From: Eggerthella sp. YY7918
GTDB lineage: Bacteria > Actinomycetota > Coriobacteriia > Coriobacteriales > Eggerthellaceae
Length of the DNA stretch: 64,000 nt
NCBI RefSeq assembly: GCF_000270285.1
Contig: NC_015738.1
Location: forward strand, 2,976,001 to 3,040,000
Reading direction: 5' to 3'
Under the pieces are notes generated by a model. That model was not told the origin of the DNA, made no database searches, and saw nothing but the letters and a program-made list of their open reading frames with translations. The position numbers and the translations under genes are program-made. The first letter of the stretch is position 1, and the number at the start of each line of letters is the position of its first letter. Shown in pieces: positions 41,950 to 51,099 of the stretch.

Positions 41950-43362
41950 TTAGGCTACGACAACCGCTTCGGCTGCTTCAAGCAGAGCGTGCACCTCATC
42001 CACCGTTTCCGCTTCGGCATAGATGCGTACCAGCGGTTCGGTGCCAGAGGGGCGCATCATCACCCAGGCGTCGCCTTCCAGATAGAACTTCACGCCGTCG
42101 CGGCGATCGACATCCACCACCTGCTTGCCGCATATCTCGGTCGGCGCGTAGGTGGGCACAATGTTCGCGCGGAAGTTCGTCATCTGCTCCTCGGTGATGG
42201 TCAGTCCACGACGCTCAAACTCAAGCTTGCCCACCTTATCGAACATGTCATCCACCAACTGGCCTAAACTCATGCCGCGCTGCGCCATCGTCTCGGCCAA
42301 CAGCAGCGCCATCAGAAGACCATCGCGTTCCATAACATGGGTGGGGATACCAATGCCGCCGGACTCTTCGCCGCCAAGCATGACGTCGCCCTTTTCCATT
42401 TCGGCGTAGATCCACTTGAAGCCAACCGGCGTACTCGTAAGCTCAAGTCCCAGGCGCTTACACTGACGCGCGAGCATGGCCGATGCCGTGATGGTCGACA
42501 CAACACGGCCGTGTTCGCCCTTGTCTTCAGCCAAATGGGATACCAATAGCGTGATGATGCGATGCGGATTCACGAAGTTACCGTGCTCGTCCACCGCTCC
42601 GATGCGGTCGGCATCGCCATCGTTGATGAAGCCCGCGTCGTATCCCAATTCGGGGACCTTCGCGATGCAGCGATCAACCCAAGGCGGAATGGGCTCGGGA
42701 TGCAGACCGTCGAACGTCGGATCCTCGTCATTGTTGATCTCGCAGACCTCCACGCCCAAATCGCGCAGCAAATCCGCCAAATGATGGCGGCCCGCACCAT
42801 ACAGCGGATCCACCACCACGCGCAGATGCGCGTTGCGAATGGCCTCTGCATCCACGCGCTCTTTGAGCGTGGCGAGATACGGGGTCATAAGATCGACTTC
42901 CTCATACGTGCCTCGCGCATCGGTCGCCTCATCGGGCAACACCGCCTCCACACGGTCGGTGAATTCCTTGCCCGCCGCACCGCCGTCGGCCATGCGCAGC
43001 TTCACGCCCAAATACTCCGCTGGATTATGACTGCTCGTGAGCATAATGCCGCCCACTGCGTCCGCATCCTGCGCCACCGACCAGCACAACGTCGGCGTGG
43101 GGCAGTAGTCCTGCGTAAGTTTTACGGTAAAGCCATGCGCCGCCGCAACTTCAGCCGCAAGGCGGGAGTAGGCGTGCGCATCCTGCCGGCAATCGTGGCC
43201 GACGATAAGCGTGCCAGGCGCGTCGGCCGCACGTCCGCTTGCAACCGCATCCGCTTTGAAGATGCGTGCGGCTGCGTCTATCACACGCACCAAATTGTCG
43301 TTCGTGAAATCCTCGCCGATGATGGCGCGCCACCCATCAGTCCCGAAGTGTATGTTTGCCAC
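41950..43362 (-). CDS. Phosphoglucomutase/phosphomannomutase family protein
   Basis: A 470-residue alpha-D-phosphohexomutase. The four active-site loops are present: catalytic serine S111 in TSSHNPAEY, metal loop DGDADR, sugar loop GGEESGG and phosphate loop RPSGTEPLVRIY. It interconverts glucose- or mannose-1- and 6-phosphate for glycogen or cell-wall sugar nucleotides, fitting galE nearby. The start is GTG 43362 after GGAAGGAACC; the longer frame to 43449 lacks a ribosome site. Whether Glc or Man is preferred cannot be read from sequence. Confidence 0.92.
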   Translation of the reverse strand: MANIHFGTDGWRAIIGEDFTNDNLVRVIDAAARIFKADAVASGRAADAPGTLIVGHDCRQDAHAYSRLAAEVAAAHGFTVKLTQDYCPTPTLCWSVAQDADAVGGIMLTSSHNPAEYLGVKLRMADGGAAGKEFTDRVEAVLPDEATDARGTYEEVDLMTPYLATLKERVDAEAIRNAHLRVVVDPLYGAGRHHLADLLRDLGVEVCEINNDEDPTFDGLHPEPIPPWVDRCIAKVPELGYDAGFINDGDADRIGAVDEHGNFVNPHRIITLLVSHLAEDKGEHGRVVSTITASAMLARQCKRLGLELTSTPVGFKWIYAEMEKGDVMLGGEESGGIGIPTHVMERDGLLMALLLAETMAQRGMSLGQLVDDMFDKVGKLEFERRGLTITEEQMTNFRANIVPTYAPTEICGKQVVDVDRRDGVKFYLEGDAWVMMRPSGTEPLVRIYAEAETVDEVHALLEAAEAVVVA

Positions 43363-43539
43363 AAAGGTTCCTTCCCGGATAAGGGGCCGGCGCACACGCA
43401 GGTGCCCGGCGTTTCCAACTATCATGCTCGCCATTATAGTCAAACTCAAAACCGAATGTCATCTTACGTATCCCCCTCAAAACGACATCATGCTATTCTG
43501 TGAACACTTTTGCGCGAGGGGCAAACCCAGGGAGGGGCC

Positions 43540-44997
43540 ATGGGAACCGCGTTTAATCAAATAGAAGATCAACGACGCCATATGCGCCAATGGAAAGACA
43601 GCATTGCCGCCCATCCATTTCTGAGCATCAGCTTCGGACTGTACTGGATGCAGACTATTTTGCTGTTCCAAAGTCCTTATCTCTTCCTTGATCCTTCACC
43701 GCTCGGCGATCTTTCGGCATTGCCAAAGGGTACCGTGCTCCTGGTGGCAAGCGTGCTCACCTATTTGTTGTGGAGCCTGGGTTTTCGCCGCGCAAACCGC
43801 TTCAGCGAAGCGCGCTGGTTCCCCTTTGGCCTGTGCACCATATTGGTGCTAGGAGCGGTGCTGTACTGCGTCTATCCCGCGCTCATGCAGGGGCATTCCG
43901 ATCTTGCGGTGGTCACCTATCTTGCGGGATCCGTCCTCATAGGATGCGGCACCGCCAATATCTGTTTGGAAACGGGCCGCGTATTCGGCTACCTCGGGCC
44001 GCTTCAGGTGCTCTTTCACGGCATTGCCGCCATCTTTCTGGGGACCATCGGCGCTTTGGCGCTTTCCCTGTTCCCTGCCGACATTGGCCGCATCGTCCTT
44101 ATACTCATGCCCATTCCCATGGTGGCCTGCCTCTGGAAAACCATTGCCGGCTTTCCGCAACGCGAACTCTACAATCAGGGCCTTCGCACGACGGTTCATA
44201 TTCCGACCAAGTTCCTCGTGACCTCGCTGTTCCAAGGGCTTGCCCTCGGCGTGATGCACAGCATTCTTATCGCCAACGCGGGCAATTCCTCGCTCGTGAT
44301 CAGTGCGGGGTATATTGTCGCCGTCGCCTTACTGTTCTTCTGCGCCATCGCGGTGAAGAACAACTTCGACGTGCTTATCTATCGCATTGGCTTTCCGCTT
44401 ATGGCGGGAGGCTTTTTTGCGGTGGGTATGTTTGAGCCGGCGCTGCTTCCCGGTGCTCTTTGCCTGGATGCCGGATACAGCTTTCAGTATTTGATGACCT
44501 GTTCGTTGTGCGCCTATCTGGCAAAGGGCCTTGGTCAGCCGCCTATCTGGATCATCGGAACAGGAACGGCATGCTTGCTTGCGGGACAGTTTGTGGGCAG
44601 CGTGCTGGATATGCTCATTGCCGACTGGCACGTGTTGGCCATATTCATCGCCTTCGTGCTGCTGTTGGCCGCTCTGTTCATGACCAGCAGTCGCAATATC
44701 CGTCTGGGATGGGGCGCCGTCAGCCCCGGCGAAGGAGAACCCGCCGCGAGCGCTGGAGATAACCTTGCCGTAGCCCGCCAGTTGTTGGCAACCGAGCATC
44801 AGCTGTCGAAGCGCGAAACCGAGGTGTTCGATCTCATCGTGCGCGGATACAGCCGCAAAGCCATCGGACGCGAGCTCGTTCTATCCGAGGAAACGGTCAA
44901 AACGCATACGGGTCGCATCTATCAGAAATTCCTCGTGCATTCGAAACAGGAGCTGATCGAACTGACCACGCAACGAGCACGTACGATCGAGCAATAA
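43540..44997 (+). CDS. LuxR-family regulator with multi-pass membrane domain (2)
   Basis: A 485-residue protein with the same plan and length as the one at 9013: about twelve hydrophobic helices (residues 28-395) and a C-terminal LuxR/GerE helix-turn-helix (LSKRETEVFDLIVRGYSRKA, then LSEETVKTHTGRIYQKFLV). AGGGAGGGG precedes the ATG at 43540. It converges on reductase 3, which is the likely target, with a terminator between. The inverted repeats upstream of reductase 3 are candidate sites for it. Confidence 0.9.
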   Translation: MGTAFNQIEDQRRHMRQWKDSIAAHPFLSISFGLYWMQTILLFQSPYLFLDPSPLGDLSALPKGTVLLVASVLTYLLWSLGFRRANRFSEARWFPFGLCTILVLGAVLYCVYPALMQGHSDLAVVTYLAGSVLIGCGTANICLETGRVFGYLGPLQVLFHGIAAIFLGTIGALALSLFPADIGRIVLILMPIPMVACLWKTIAGFPQRELYNQGLRTTVHIPTKFLVTSLFQGLALGVMHSILIANAGNSSLVISAGYIVAVALLFFCAIAVKNNFDVLIYRIGFPLMAGGFFAVGMFEPALLPGALCLDAGYSFQYLMTCSLCAYLAKGLGQPPIWIIGTGTACLLAGQFVGSVLDMLIADWHVLAIFIAFVLLLAALFMTSSRNIRLGWGAVSPGEGEPAASAGDNLAVARQLLATEHQLSKRETEVFDLIVRGYSRKAIGRELVLSEETVKTHTGRIYQKFLVHSKQELIELTTQRARTIEQ

Positions 44998-45136
44998 CGC
45001 TCTGGATCGCATTTTTCGTACACGCTGCGCGTCCCTCCGCCGTGTCGCATCCCCCGCACCCCCGGGGGCTGCAGAGCGGAGCACCGACGCACGCGAAAAT
45101 CTTTCTCTGCGAGAAAGCAAGCACGTGTTCGGCACG

Positions 45137-45172
45137 AAAAAAAGTCTGAGCCCCGCGAACGGGACTCAGACT
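45137..45172 (-). terminator. Terminator of reductase 3
   Basis: On the minus strand AGTCTGAG(TCCCG)...(CGGGG)CTCAGACT followed by seven T. It ends the minus-strand reductase message and may also stop the LuxR transcript. Confidence 0.88.
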
Positions 45173-45225
45173 GGGGAGGGAAATCCTACCGCATATGCGG
45201 TTTCAGCAAAATGCTACTGCGTGCG

Positions 45226-46983
45226 CTACTCGTTTTCGGCGATGTACTTGCCGGTAAGGTAGCCGAAGGTCACACAGGTCATGCCGTAGTTTGCACCCTC
45301 GATCATGAACGAGTAGGTGCCGGAGAACATGTCGCCCACCATGGTGCCTACGTTGTACAGGCCCGGAATCGGCTTATCGTCGGCATCGCATACCTGCATA
45401 TGCACGTTGGTGTTCAGGCCGCCGAGCACCGTCAGGAAGCCAAAGTTGTCGACCACTTCGCCGTAGAAGGGGCCTTCTTCGATGGCGTGCAGATGCTTGG
45501 GGTCTTTGTGGAAGTCTTCGTCGACACCCTTCGCAGCCAGCTCGTTGTAGCGCTTGACCGTTTCAACCGCTTCCTTCGGCAGGCCGAGCTTTTCCACCAC
45601 TTCTTCGATGGTGTCGCCCTTCACGAAGTTCGGGTTCTTGCCCGACGCGCTCTCGTCCCACGAGGCCACGGCTGCCGTGATGGCTTCCTCGCCCGTCATC
45701 ATGGAGTCGTTTGTCCAGTCGCCAGAAATGGGCTCGTGCTTCGCATAACCGGCATCCCAAATAGCGTAGGCCTTACGCTCGGGCAGCATCATGATGTGCT
45801 GGCTGGCAACAGGTACGTCGCAATCCTCGTTCATGTAGCGCTGACCGTCGCGGTCAACTAACAGACCCATGTGGTTGGAATACAGGTTGCGCGGGCCGGG
45901 ACCCCAATACGCGCCCATCGTGCAGTTCGGGAAGCTCTTCTGCCAGGCAGCGCCAACCCACAGGCCCATCTTCTGACCCTGGCCTTTGTAGATGCCGCCG
46001 TATTTGAAGCCCTGATCCCAGTCGGGTTCCTTGTCGTACACATCATCCATAACATACTGAGCGGTCTCGGGGCAGAAGCACTGCATCATATCGCGGTCGC
46101 CCGAGAAGTCGCCGGTAGCCAGCACAATTGCCTTTTTGCCAACATACTTGGCATAGCTGCCGTCCTCGCGCTTGCAGATAACTGCGGTCACACGACCGGT
46201 GTTGTCATCTTCGCGGATGAGCTGTTCGGCGATGTTCTTGTAGTAGATCTTACCGCCCAAATCTTCCTCAAGATGGCGTGCGAGCTCCCACACGAACAGG
46301 GGCTGCATCTTGCCGGTTACCACCTCAAGACCTTCCTCGGGAGGCGTCTGGCCGTTGAGGTTCCAGCCCACCGCGGCCGTGCGCTGCAGGTACAGGCTGT
46401 CCTCGTCGTCAGGCGTGCCAATTTCGATGGTGATGCCGTAGCCAGCCTTCTCCATAAGATCGATGGCCCAGTTCATGGCCGTTTCGGAGTTGTTGTAATG
46501 CAGATACCATTTGCGCTGGTCCACCTTGTGCGTCTGGAAGAAAATTTCCTTCTGATACTGCTCGACCGGCACGCGCGGATAGCCCTGCTCCTCGAATGCC
46601 TTGCAGTACACGGCGTTGTTAGAACCGCCGCGTGACACTGGCTTGGTGGAGGCGGAAACGATGATGGTGTCCACGCCGGCTTCGGCGGCACTGTTGGCGG
46701 TCATAAGACCCGAGGTGCCGCAACCCACAACCACAAGGTCAGCCTCAATGGTCTCTTTGATATCGGAATCCGCGATGGGCTCGGGCGGAATCTCGAACGA
46801 CCACTTGCGCTGCGCTGCGGCAGCAGTGTTGTAGGCCTCGCCATCCGGCGTACCCGCGGACTGCTTGGCGGCATCCGCATCTTCCTTTGACGTCGGAGCG
46901 CAACCGGCAAGCGCCGTCGCGCCCACGGCACCTACTGCCGTCAGTGCTGCTCCTTTAAGAAAGTTTCTGCGATCAAGTTCCAT
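45226..46983 (-). CDS. Secreted FAD-dependent respiratory reductase 3, Tat lipoprotein
   Basis: A 585-residue FAD_binding_2 flavoprotein with a twin-arginine signal (LDRRNFLKGAA), lipobox LAGC and a linker of about 50 residues before the FAD fold LVVVGCGTSGLMTANSAAE. It is larger than reductases 1 and 2 and has extra Trp/Tyr-rich segments (GAYWGPGPRNLYSNHMG), so a different substrate is likely. The C-terminus GLYNVGTMVGDMFSG is typical of the FAD domain. No heme or FMN-binding domain. Upstream on its own strand are two G/C-rich palindromes at 47078-47128; downstream and convergent is the membrane LuxR regulator. Confidence 0.9.
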   Translation of the reverse strand: MELDRRNFLKGAALTAVGAVGATALAGCAPTSKEDADAAKQSAGTPDGEAYNTAAAAQRKWSFEIPPEPIADSDIKETIEADLVVVGCGTSGLMTANSAAEAGVDTIIVSASTKPVSRGGSNNAVYCKAFEEQGYPRVPVEQYQKEIFFQTHKVDQRKWYLHYNNSETAMNWAIDLMEKAGYGITIEIGTPDDEDSLYLQRTAAVGWNLNGQTPPEEGLEVVTGKMQPLFVWELARHLEEDLGGKIYYKNIAEQLIREDDNTGRVTAVICKREDGSYAKYVGKKAIVLATGDFSGDRDMMQCFCPETAQYVMDDVYDKEPDWDQGFKYGGIYKGQGQKMGLWVGAAWQKSFPNCTMGAYWGPGPRNLYSNHMGLLVDRDGQRYMNEDCDVPVASQHIMMLPERKAYAIWDAGYAKHEPISGDWTNDSMMTGEEAITAAVASWDESASGKNPNFVKGDTIEEVVEKLGLPKEAVETVKRYNELAAKGVDEDFHKDPKHLHAIEEGPFYGEVVDNFGFLTVLGGLNTNVHMQVCDADDKPIPGLYNVGTMVGDMFSGTYSFMIEGANYGMTCVTFGYLTGKYIAENE

Positions 46984-47077
46984 GGTGCTTCTCCCTTCCT
47001 GTGCGAAGATCGTGCCTGTTTTGGCACCCCTCCTCTTCGCTTGGTAAAACCCTAATCAGCTGCGTGCAGCCGCACAT

Positions 47078-47128
47078 CCCCCGCAAAGGGGGCACCTGGG
47101 AAAATGCTCGATTGGCCCCTTTCGGGGG
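47078..47128. promoter_or_regulatory. Paired palindromes upstream of reductase 3
   Basis: CCCCCGCAAAGGGGG (47078-47092) and CCCCTTTCGGGGG (47116-47128) are each inverted repeats and are also roughly complementary to one another, separated by 23 bases, about 100 bases before the reductase start. They could be operators for the adjacent LuxR protein. The divergent galE starts at 47285. Confidence 0.5.
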
Positions 47129-47284
47129 ACATGCGCGCGTGTGGCTTTGGCGAGTTTGTTCGCGCTTACTGGTTCGTCCTGATACCATTATGTTGCACAA
47201 CTGCTCAACGTAAAAAACGTGGAGCATAGAGGGAAGCCCCAAGGATCCCGCGGGAAACATTTTGTTTCTGGAGAGGAGCCAGCA

Positions 47285-48421
47285 ATGGCGAATAAGAGTC
47301 TAGCCAAGAACCACGCTGATACGTGCGTACTGGTAACCGGAGGAGCAGGGTTTATCGGCAGCCACACCTGCGTAGAGCTTTTGAATGCCGGATACGCTGT
47401 TGTTATCGTTGATGACTTGAGCAACTCAAGCGAGGTTGCGGTCAATCGGGTACGCCAAATCGCGGGCCTCGTCCCAGACGATCCCCGCCTCGCATTCTAC
47501 AAAGCGAACATCCTGGATCGGGAAGCGCTCGACCGCATCTTTTCGGAACACGATGTTGACGCCATCATCCACTTTGCTGGCTTCAAAGCCGTGGGTGAAA
47601 GCGTGCAGAAACCGCTTGAGTACTACTGGAACAACGTTGCAGGTACGCTCGTGCTGTGCGAAGTTGCGCGCGACCATGACGTGAAAAATCTTGTGTTCTC
47701 ATCAAGCGCCACTGTGTACGGTGAACCCGAGTTCATCCCCATTACTGAAGATTGTCCCAAGCATGATGCCACCAACCCCTATGGCTGGACTAAAAGCATG
47801 CTCGAACAGGTGCTGAGCGACCTGTATGTGGGCGATAACGAGTGGAACGTGGTACTTTTGCGCTACTTCAACCCCATCGGCGCGCATGAAAGCGGTTTGA
47901 TCGGCGAGGACCCGAAGGGCATTCCCAATAATTTGCTGCCCTATGTGGCACAGGTGGCCGTTGGAAAACTTGCCTGCGTGGGCGTTTTCGGCGATGACTA
48001 CGATACGCCCGACGGCACGGGCGTGCGCGACTATATTCACGTGGTGGACCTCGCACGAGGTCATGTGGCTGCCCTCGATTGGATGGCCGGCAAGGTGGGC
48101 ACCGGCGAACCTCGTGGGCTGGGTTCGGTCGCTGGCGAGCCTGCTGCCGATGGCACTCGGCGCGGTGTCGGCATTTTCAATCTTGGTACCGGCACGGGTT
48201 CTAGTGTACTTGACGTTGTGCACGCTTTCGAGCGTGCGTGCGGCAAAACGCTCCCCTACGAAATTAAGCCCCGTCGCGCGGGAGACGTCGCGATTAACTA
48301 CGCCGCCTGCGATAAAGCCCGTGAAGAATTGGGCTGGGTTGCCGAATACGATCTTGATCGCATGTGTGCCGACAGCTGGCGCTGGCAGTCGATGAATCCC
48401 GACGGCTACGCAAGCGCATAG
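47285..48421 (+). CDS. galE: UDP-glucose 4-epimerase
   Basis: A 378-residue short-chain dehydrogenase-type epimerase. It has the NAD motif VTGGAGFIGSH near the N-terminus, the catalytic Ser region VFSSSATVYG and Tyr-Lys in YGWTK, and the substrate loop NPIGAHESG. It interconverts UDP-glucose and UDP-galactose for surface glycans. A short insertion near residue 275 (GKVGTGEPRGLGSVAGEP) is not usual and probably a loop. Start ATG 47285 after GAGAGGAG, not 47219. A strong bidirectional terminator follows. Confidence 0.95.
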   Translation: MANKSLAKNHADTCVLVTGGAGFIGSHTCVELLNAGYAVVIVDDLSNSSEVAVNRVRQIAGLVPDDPRLAFYKANILDREALDRIFSEHDVDAIIHFAGFKAVGESVQKPLEYYWNNVAGTLVLCEVARDHDVKNLVFSSSATVYGEPEFIPITEDCPKHDATNPYGWTKSMLEQVLSDLYVGDNEWNVVLLRYFNPIGAHESGLIGEDPKGIPNNLLPYVAQVAVGKLACVGVFGDDYDTPDGTGVRDYIHVVDLARGHVAALDWMAGKVGTGEPRGLGSVAGEPAADGTRRGVGIFNLGTGTGSSVLDVVHAFERACGKTLPYEIKPRRAGDVAINYAACDKAREELGWVAEYDLDRMCADSWRWQSMNPDGYASA

Positions 48422-48438
48422 GACCTACGTAGAACGAC

Positions 48439-48470
48439 AAAGCGCCCCGATCCAAACAATCGGGGCGCTT
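48439..48470. terminator. Bidirectional terminator between galE and the LCP gene
   Basis: AAGCGCCCCGAT pairs with ATCGGGGCGCTT, flanked by TTTG on the plus side and a short T run on the minus side. It serves both converging genes. Confidence 0.8.
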
Positions 48471-48512
48471 TGTTATGAAATCGACTTTGCGTGCGCTGCC
48501 GAAATACTTTAG

Positions 48513-49985
48513 TTACGCTGCCTCTTCAGAATACGGAGCTGTCTCGGTTCCGCCACCGCTCACGGTACCTGGATCGGTGCCGTCCAAAGTCCCCGAGTCT
48601 ATTCCCTGATTGCCTGAGCCGTCGTCAACGTAACCGCCACTGGTATCGTACCCGCTTCCCTGCGCGGATGCGCTGGAGCCATCATCGTACCACGTACTAT
48701 CACTGTATCCCGAAGATCCCACGGAACTCGGGCCGCTTGTCGCCCCTTCGGGTATATAGCCCGACGCTTCGACCGTACTCGGGTCGCCTCCTTCTTCGAC
48801 AACCCTCATCATCTGCCTGAGTGCGGTTTCGTCAGTAAACACATACGAGGTCTCTCCGACATAGCCCGTTGTTGAGGGAACCATACCCGAATATATAGTG
48901 AGGTCGCCCTTTTCCTTAAACTGCTGGGCGAGCGAAACAATGTCGCTGACCGACATGTCAGTCGTCACACATTGGGCCGCTTTCTGAATAACCCCCGGGA
49001 GTTCGGTCACCGGCAGGGCAAGCACCTTTTCCACCAGAGCGCTTATCAGTTTTCGCTGGTTGGCAGTACGCGTAAAGTCGCCATCGGCATAGGCGCGACT
49101 ACGCGAAAACACGAGCGCCGCTTCGCCATCGAGGTGCTGTTCGCCCTCAGGGATAACAATATTACCGGCATCGGGGTCGTCGATATATTCATCCACCACA
49201 ACATCAACACCGCCCACTGCGTCGACCAGAGCAACAAGTTCCTCAAAGTTGACTTCGGCGTAATGGGATATCTCTATGCCGAGTAACTGATTCGCTTCTC
49301 TGATTGTTGCCGGGGCGCCACCGTAGTTGTACACGGCATTGAACTTCTGCGTGCCATACCCGTCGACATCAGTCATCGTGTCACGAGGGATAGAAACAAG
49401 GGTGATAAGCCCGTTGGAGGGATCGACTCGTACAGCGATATTCGTGTCTGAACGGGCACCCATTTCATCGGAGTTTTCTCGCTTATCAGACCCGATAAGC
49501 ATCATATAGAACGGCTCAGAGTAGCTCGTAGGCGGGGCCAGCACGTCTTGCAACGCGGTGAGTTCCTCTTCGGTCTTTGTGCCGCGATTAAGCTGGTCAT
49601 TGATGGAGTTGATCCACAGAGCAAAAGCCGATCCGCCTCCGACGACCGCAATAAGAACAGCCGCGAACACTCCGATGGCAATCTTCTTGCCGCGTCCCAT
49701 CTTTTTTGCTTTTTTGGAATAGGCAGGATTGTTGCGCGAGTATTGGCCCACGGCGCTCTGACGACCGAACGCGTTGTTGGCGCTGCGGCCTTGGCTTCCA
49801 GGCTTGAAGGCTGACCGATAAGCGCCCGATGAAGCGCTGCCATTGCGAGAAAATGACGAAACCTCGCTGCGCGAAGCGATGCGACCCGATTGTGCTGCCC
49901 GTGCCGAGCGAATAGCCCGAGCCGATTGGGGAACCCGGGACGAACGCGCCGTAGGGCGATTAGTGCGAGAATTTCTCGAAGTCAT
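48513..49985 (-). CDS. LytR-CpsA-Psr (LCP) family glycopolymer ligase
   Basis: A 490-residue membrane-attached enzyme. A basic, Ser/Arg-rich cytoplasmic head (about 95 residues) precedes one membrane helix (about 102-122). The LCP domain (about 160-370) has LIGSDKREN, RSDTNIAVR, LVSIPRDTM and FSRSRAYADGDFTRT-type blocks, whose Asp/Arg residues bind polyprenyl pyrophosphate and Mg. It moves glycopolymers from lipid carriers to peptidoglycan. The last 85 residues are a Ser/Gly/Asp-rich disordered tail. GAGGAG precedes the ATG. Confidence 0.94.
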   Translation of the reverse strand: MTSRNSRTNRPTARSSRVPQSARAIRSARAAQSGRIASRSEVSSFSRNGSASSGAYRSAFKPGSQGRSANNAFGRQSAVGQYSRNNPAYSKKAKKMGRGKKIAIGVFAAVLIAVVGGGSAFALWINSINDQLNRGTKTEEELTALQDVLAPPTSYSEPFYMMLIGSDKRENSDEMGARSDTNIAVRVDPSNGLITLVSIPRDTMTDVDGYGTQKFNAVYNYGGAPATIREANQLLGIEISHYAEVNFEELVALVDAVGGVDVVVDEYIDDPDAGNIVIPEGEQHLDGEAALVFSRSRAYADGDFTRTANQRKLISALVEKVLALPVTELPGVIQKAAQCVTTDMSVSDIVSLAQQFKEKGDLTIYSGMVPSTTGYVGETSYVFTDETALRQMMRVVEEGGDPSTVEASGYIPEGATSGPSSVGSSGYSDSTWYDDGSSASAQGSGYDTSGGYVDDGSGNQGIDSGTLDGTDPGTVSGGGTETAPYSEEAA

Positions 49986-50282
49986 ACACTCTCCTCACGG
50001 CACCACGAGCACCTGCCGCATGCGCCTTGCCGAAAGGCCTTATCCCCGCAGTCAAGGTCTTTCTACTGCCGCCAATGGCGATTTCCCAATTTTGCATCGG
50101 GCCTTTAACACAACACCGCTGGTCGACACCCATAGATTACATATAAAGTAGATTGTACCATCGATCGTGCAACACCATAAAATGGTCATCCTCCGAAGAT
50201 AAAGCGCACATTTTACCTAATTGCACCAAAACGTATTCGCACGGTTACATCGCATACGACGGATGGCAGTAGGCTGTACAGC

Positions 50283-50606
50283 ATGCAGCAAACGGCCACA
50301 CATAGCAGCTTGATCGACGGCGATCCCGATGCCACACGTTTCGCTCCCATTTTGGCGGAAAACGTGGTCTATCTGCGTAAACAGGCGAAGATCAACAAGA
50401 AGACGTTTGCCCTCATGGTGGGAATCGGGCGACCCTTCCTCAACAAGATTGAGAATGGCACCGCAAACGCACGTCTGTCCGTCATTGTCAAAATGGCTGA
50501 CGCTCTAGGGACGACACCCGATTATCTTCTGACTGCCCACCCGACCCCGCCGGCAACCAATGATCGTATGCCATCGCGAGCGATACGACATGCACGGTTG
50601 GCATAA
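50283..50606 (+). CDS. XRE-family HTH regulator
   Basis: A 107-residue protein with a Cro/C1-type helix-turn-helix in its centre (ENVVYLRKQAKINKKTFALM, then RPFLNKIENGTANARL, closing VKMADALGTTPDYLL). The tail is short and basic. It converges on the VanZ gene with only six bases between stops. No strong ribosome site is seen, so the start is provisional. The target is unknown. The 297-base gap before it is A+T-richer and shows no clear feature. Confidence 0.75.
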   Translation: MQQTATHSSLIDGDPDATRFAPILAENVVYLRKQAKINKKTFALMVGIGRPFLNKIENGTANARLSVIVKMADALGTTPDYLLTAHPTPPATNDRMPSRAIRHARLA

Positions 50607-50612
50607 TTCCGT

Positions 50613-51086
50613 TTACGACCACGAGCTTTTTCGAACTGCATAGAAGAGTCCCGAGCCGAGCGCTCCTCCTGCAGTATCAACAATCCAATCAATGGGATCG
50701 CACATGCGATCAGGAACAAACAGTTGATGAATCTCGTCGGTCACGCCGTAAAGGCTTGCACAAACAAAGGCTATGAGGCAGGCACGACGCAGCGTCATGT
50801 GATGTCGAAGCGCGTTGGCCAACACCAGACCAAACACCGTGTACTCGCAGAAATGTGCCACCGACGAGATAACGTCGGCATCCGGGCCCAGAAGGCGCTC
50901 CTGCATACCTTGAAGCGCGCGATATATGCCTGAAAACACACCCAATCCCTCATTGAGTCCGGTTCCCGTATTCGACGACATAAAGAAAATGAAACCCGCC
51001 CATACGACGACCAGCGCCCAGCTGACAACAACAAACACGCGCGGCTGCTTGCGAGACGAGATATCTTTTGCTTGAGTCTGTTTCAT
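50613..51086 (-). CDS. VanZ-like family membrane protein
   Basis: A 157-residue protein with four helices and the family's signature ending: SSVAHFCEYTVFGLVLANAL, then DEIHQLFVPDRMCDPIDWIVDTAGGALG, where the Asp/Glu/His residues are conserved. VanZ-like proteins are widespread; one confers low-level teicoplanin resistance, but most have unknown envelope roles. It begins 13 bases after the HAD gene, in the same direction, so they form an operon. The ribosome site is weak. Confidence 0.85.
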   Translation of the reverse strand: MKQTQAKDISSRKQPRVFVVVSWALVVVWAGFIFFMSSNTGTGLNEGLGVFSGIYRALQGMQERLLGPDADVISSVAHFCEYTVFGLVLANALRHHMTLRRACLIAFVCASLYGVTDEIHQLFVPDRMCDPIDWIVDTAGGALGSGLFYAVRKSSWS

Positions 51087-51099
51087 CTGTCTGTTTCAT

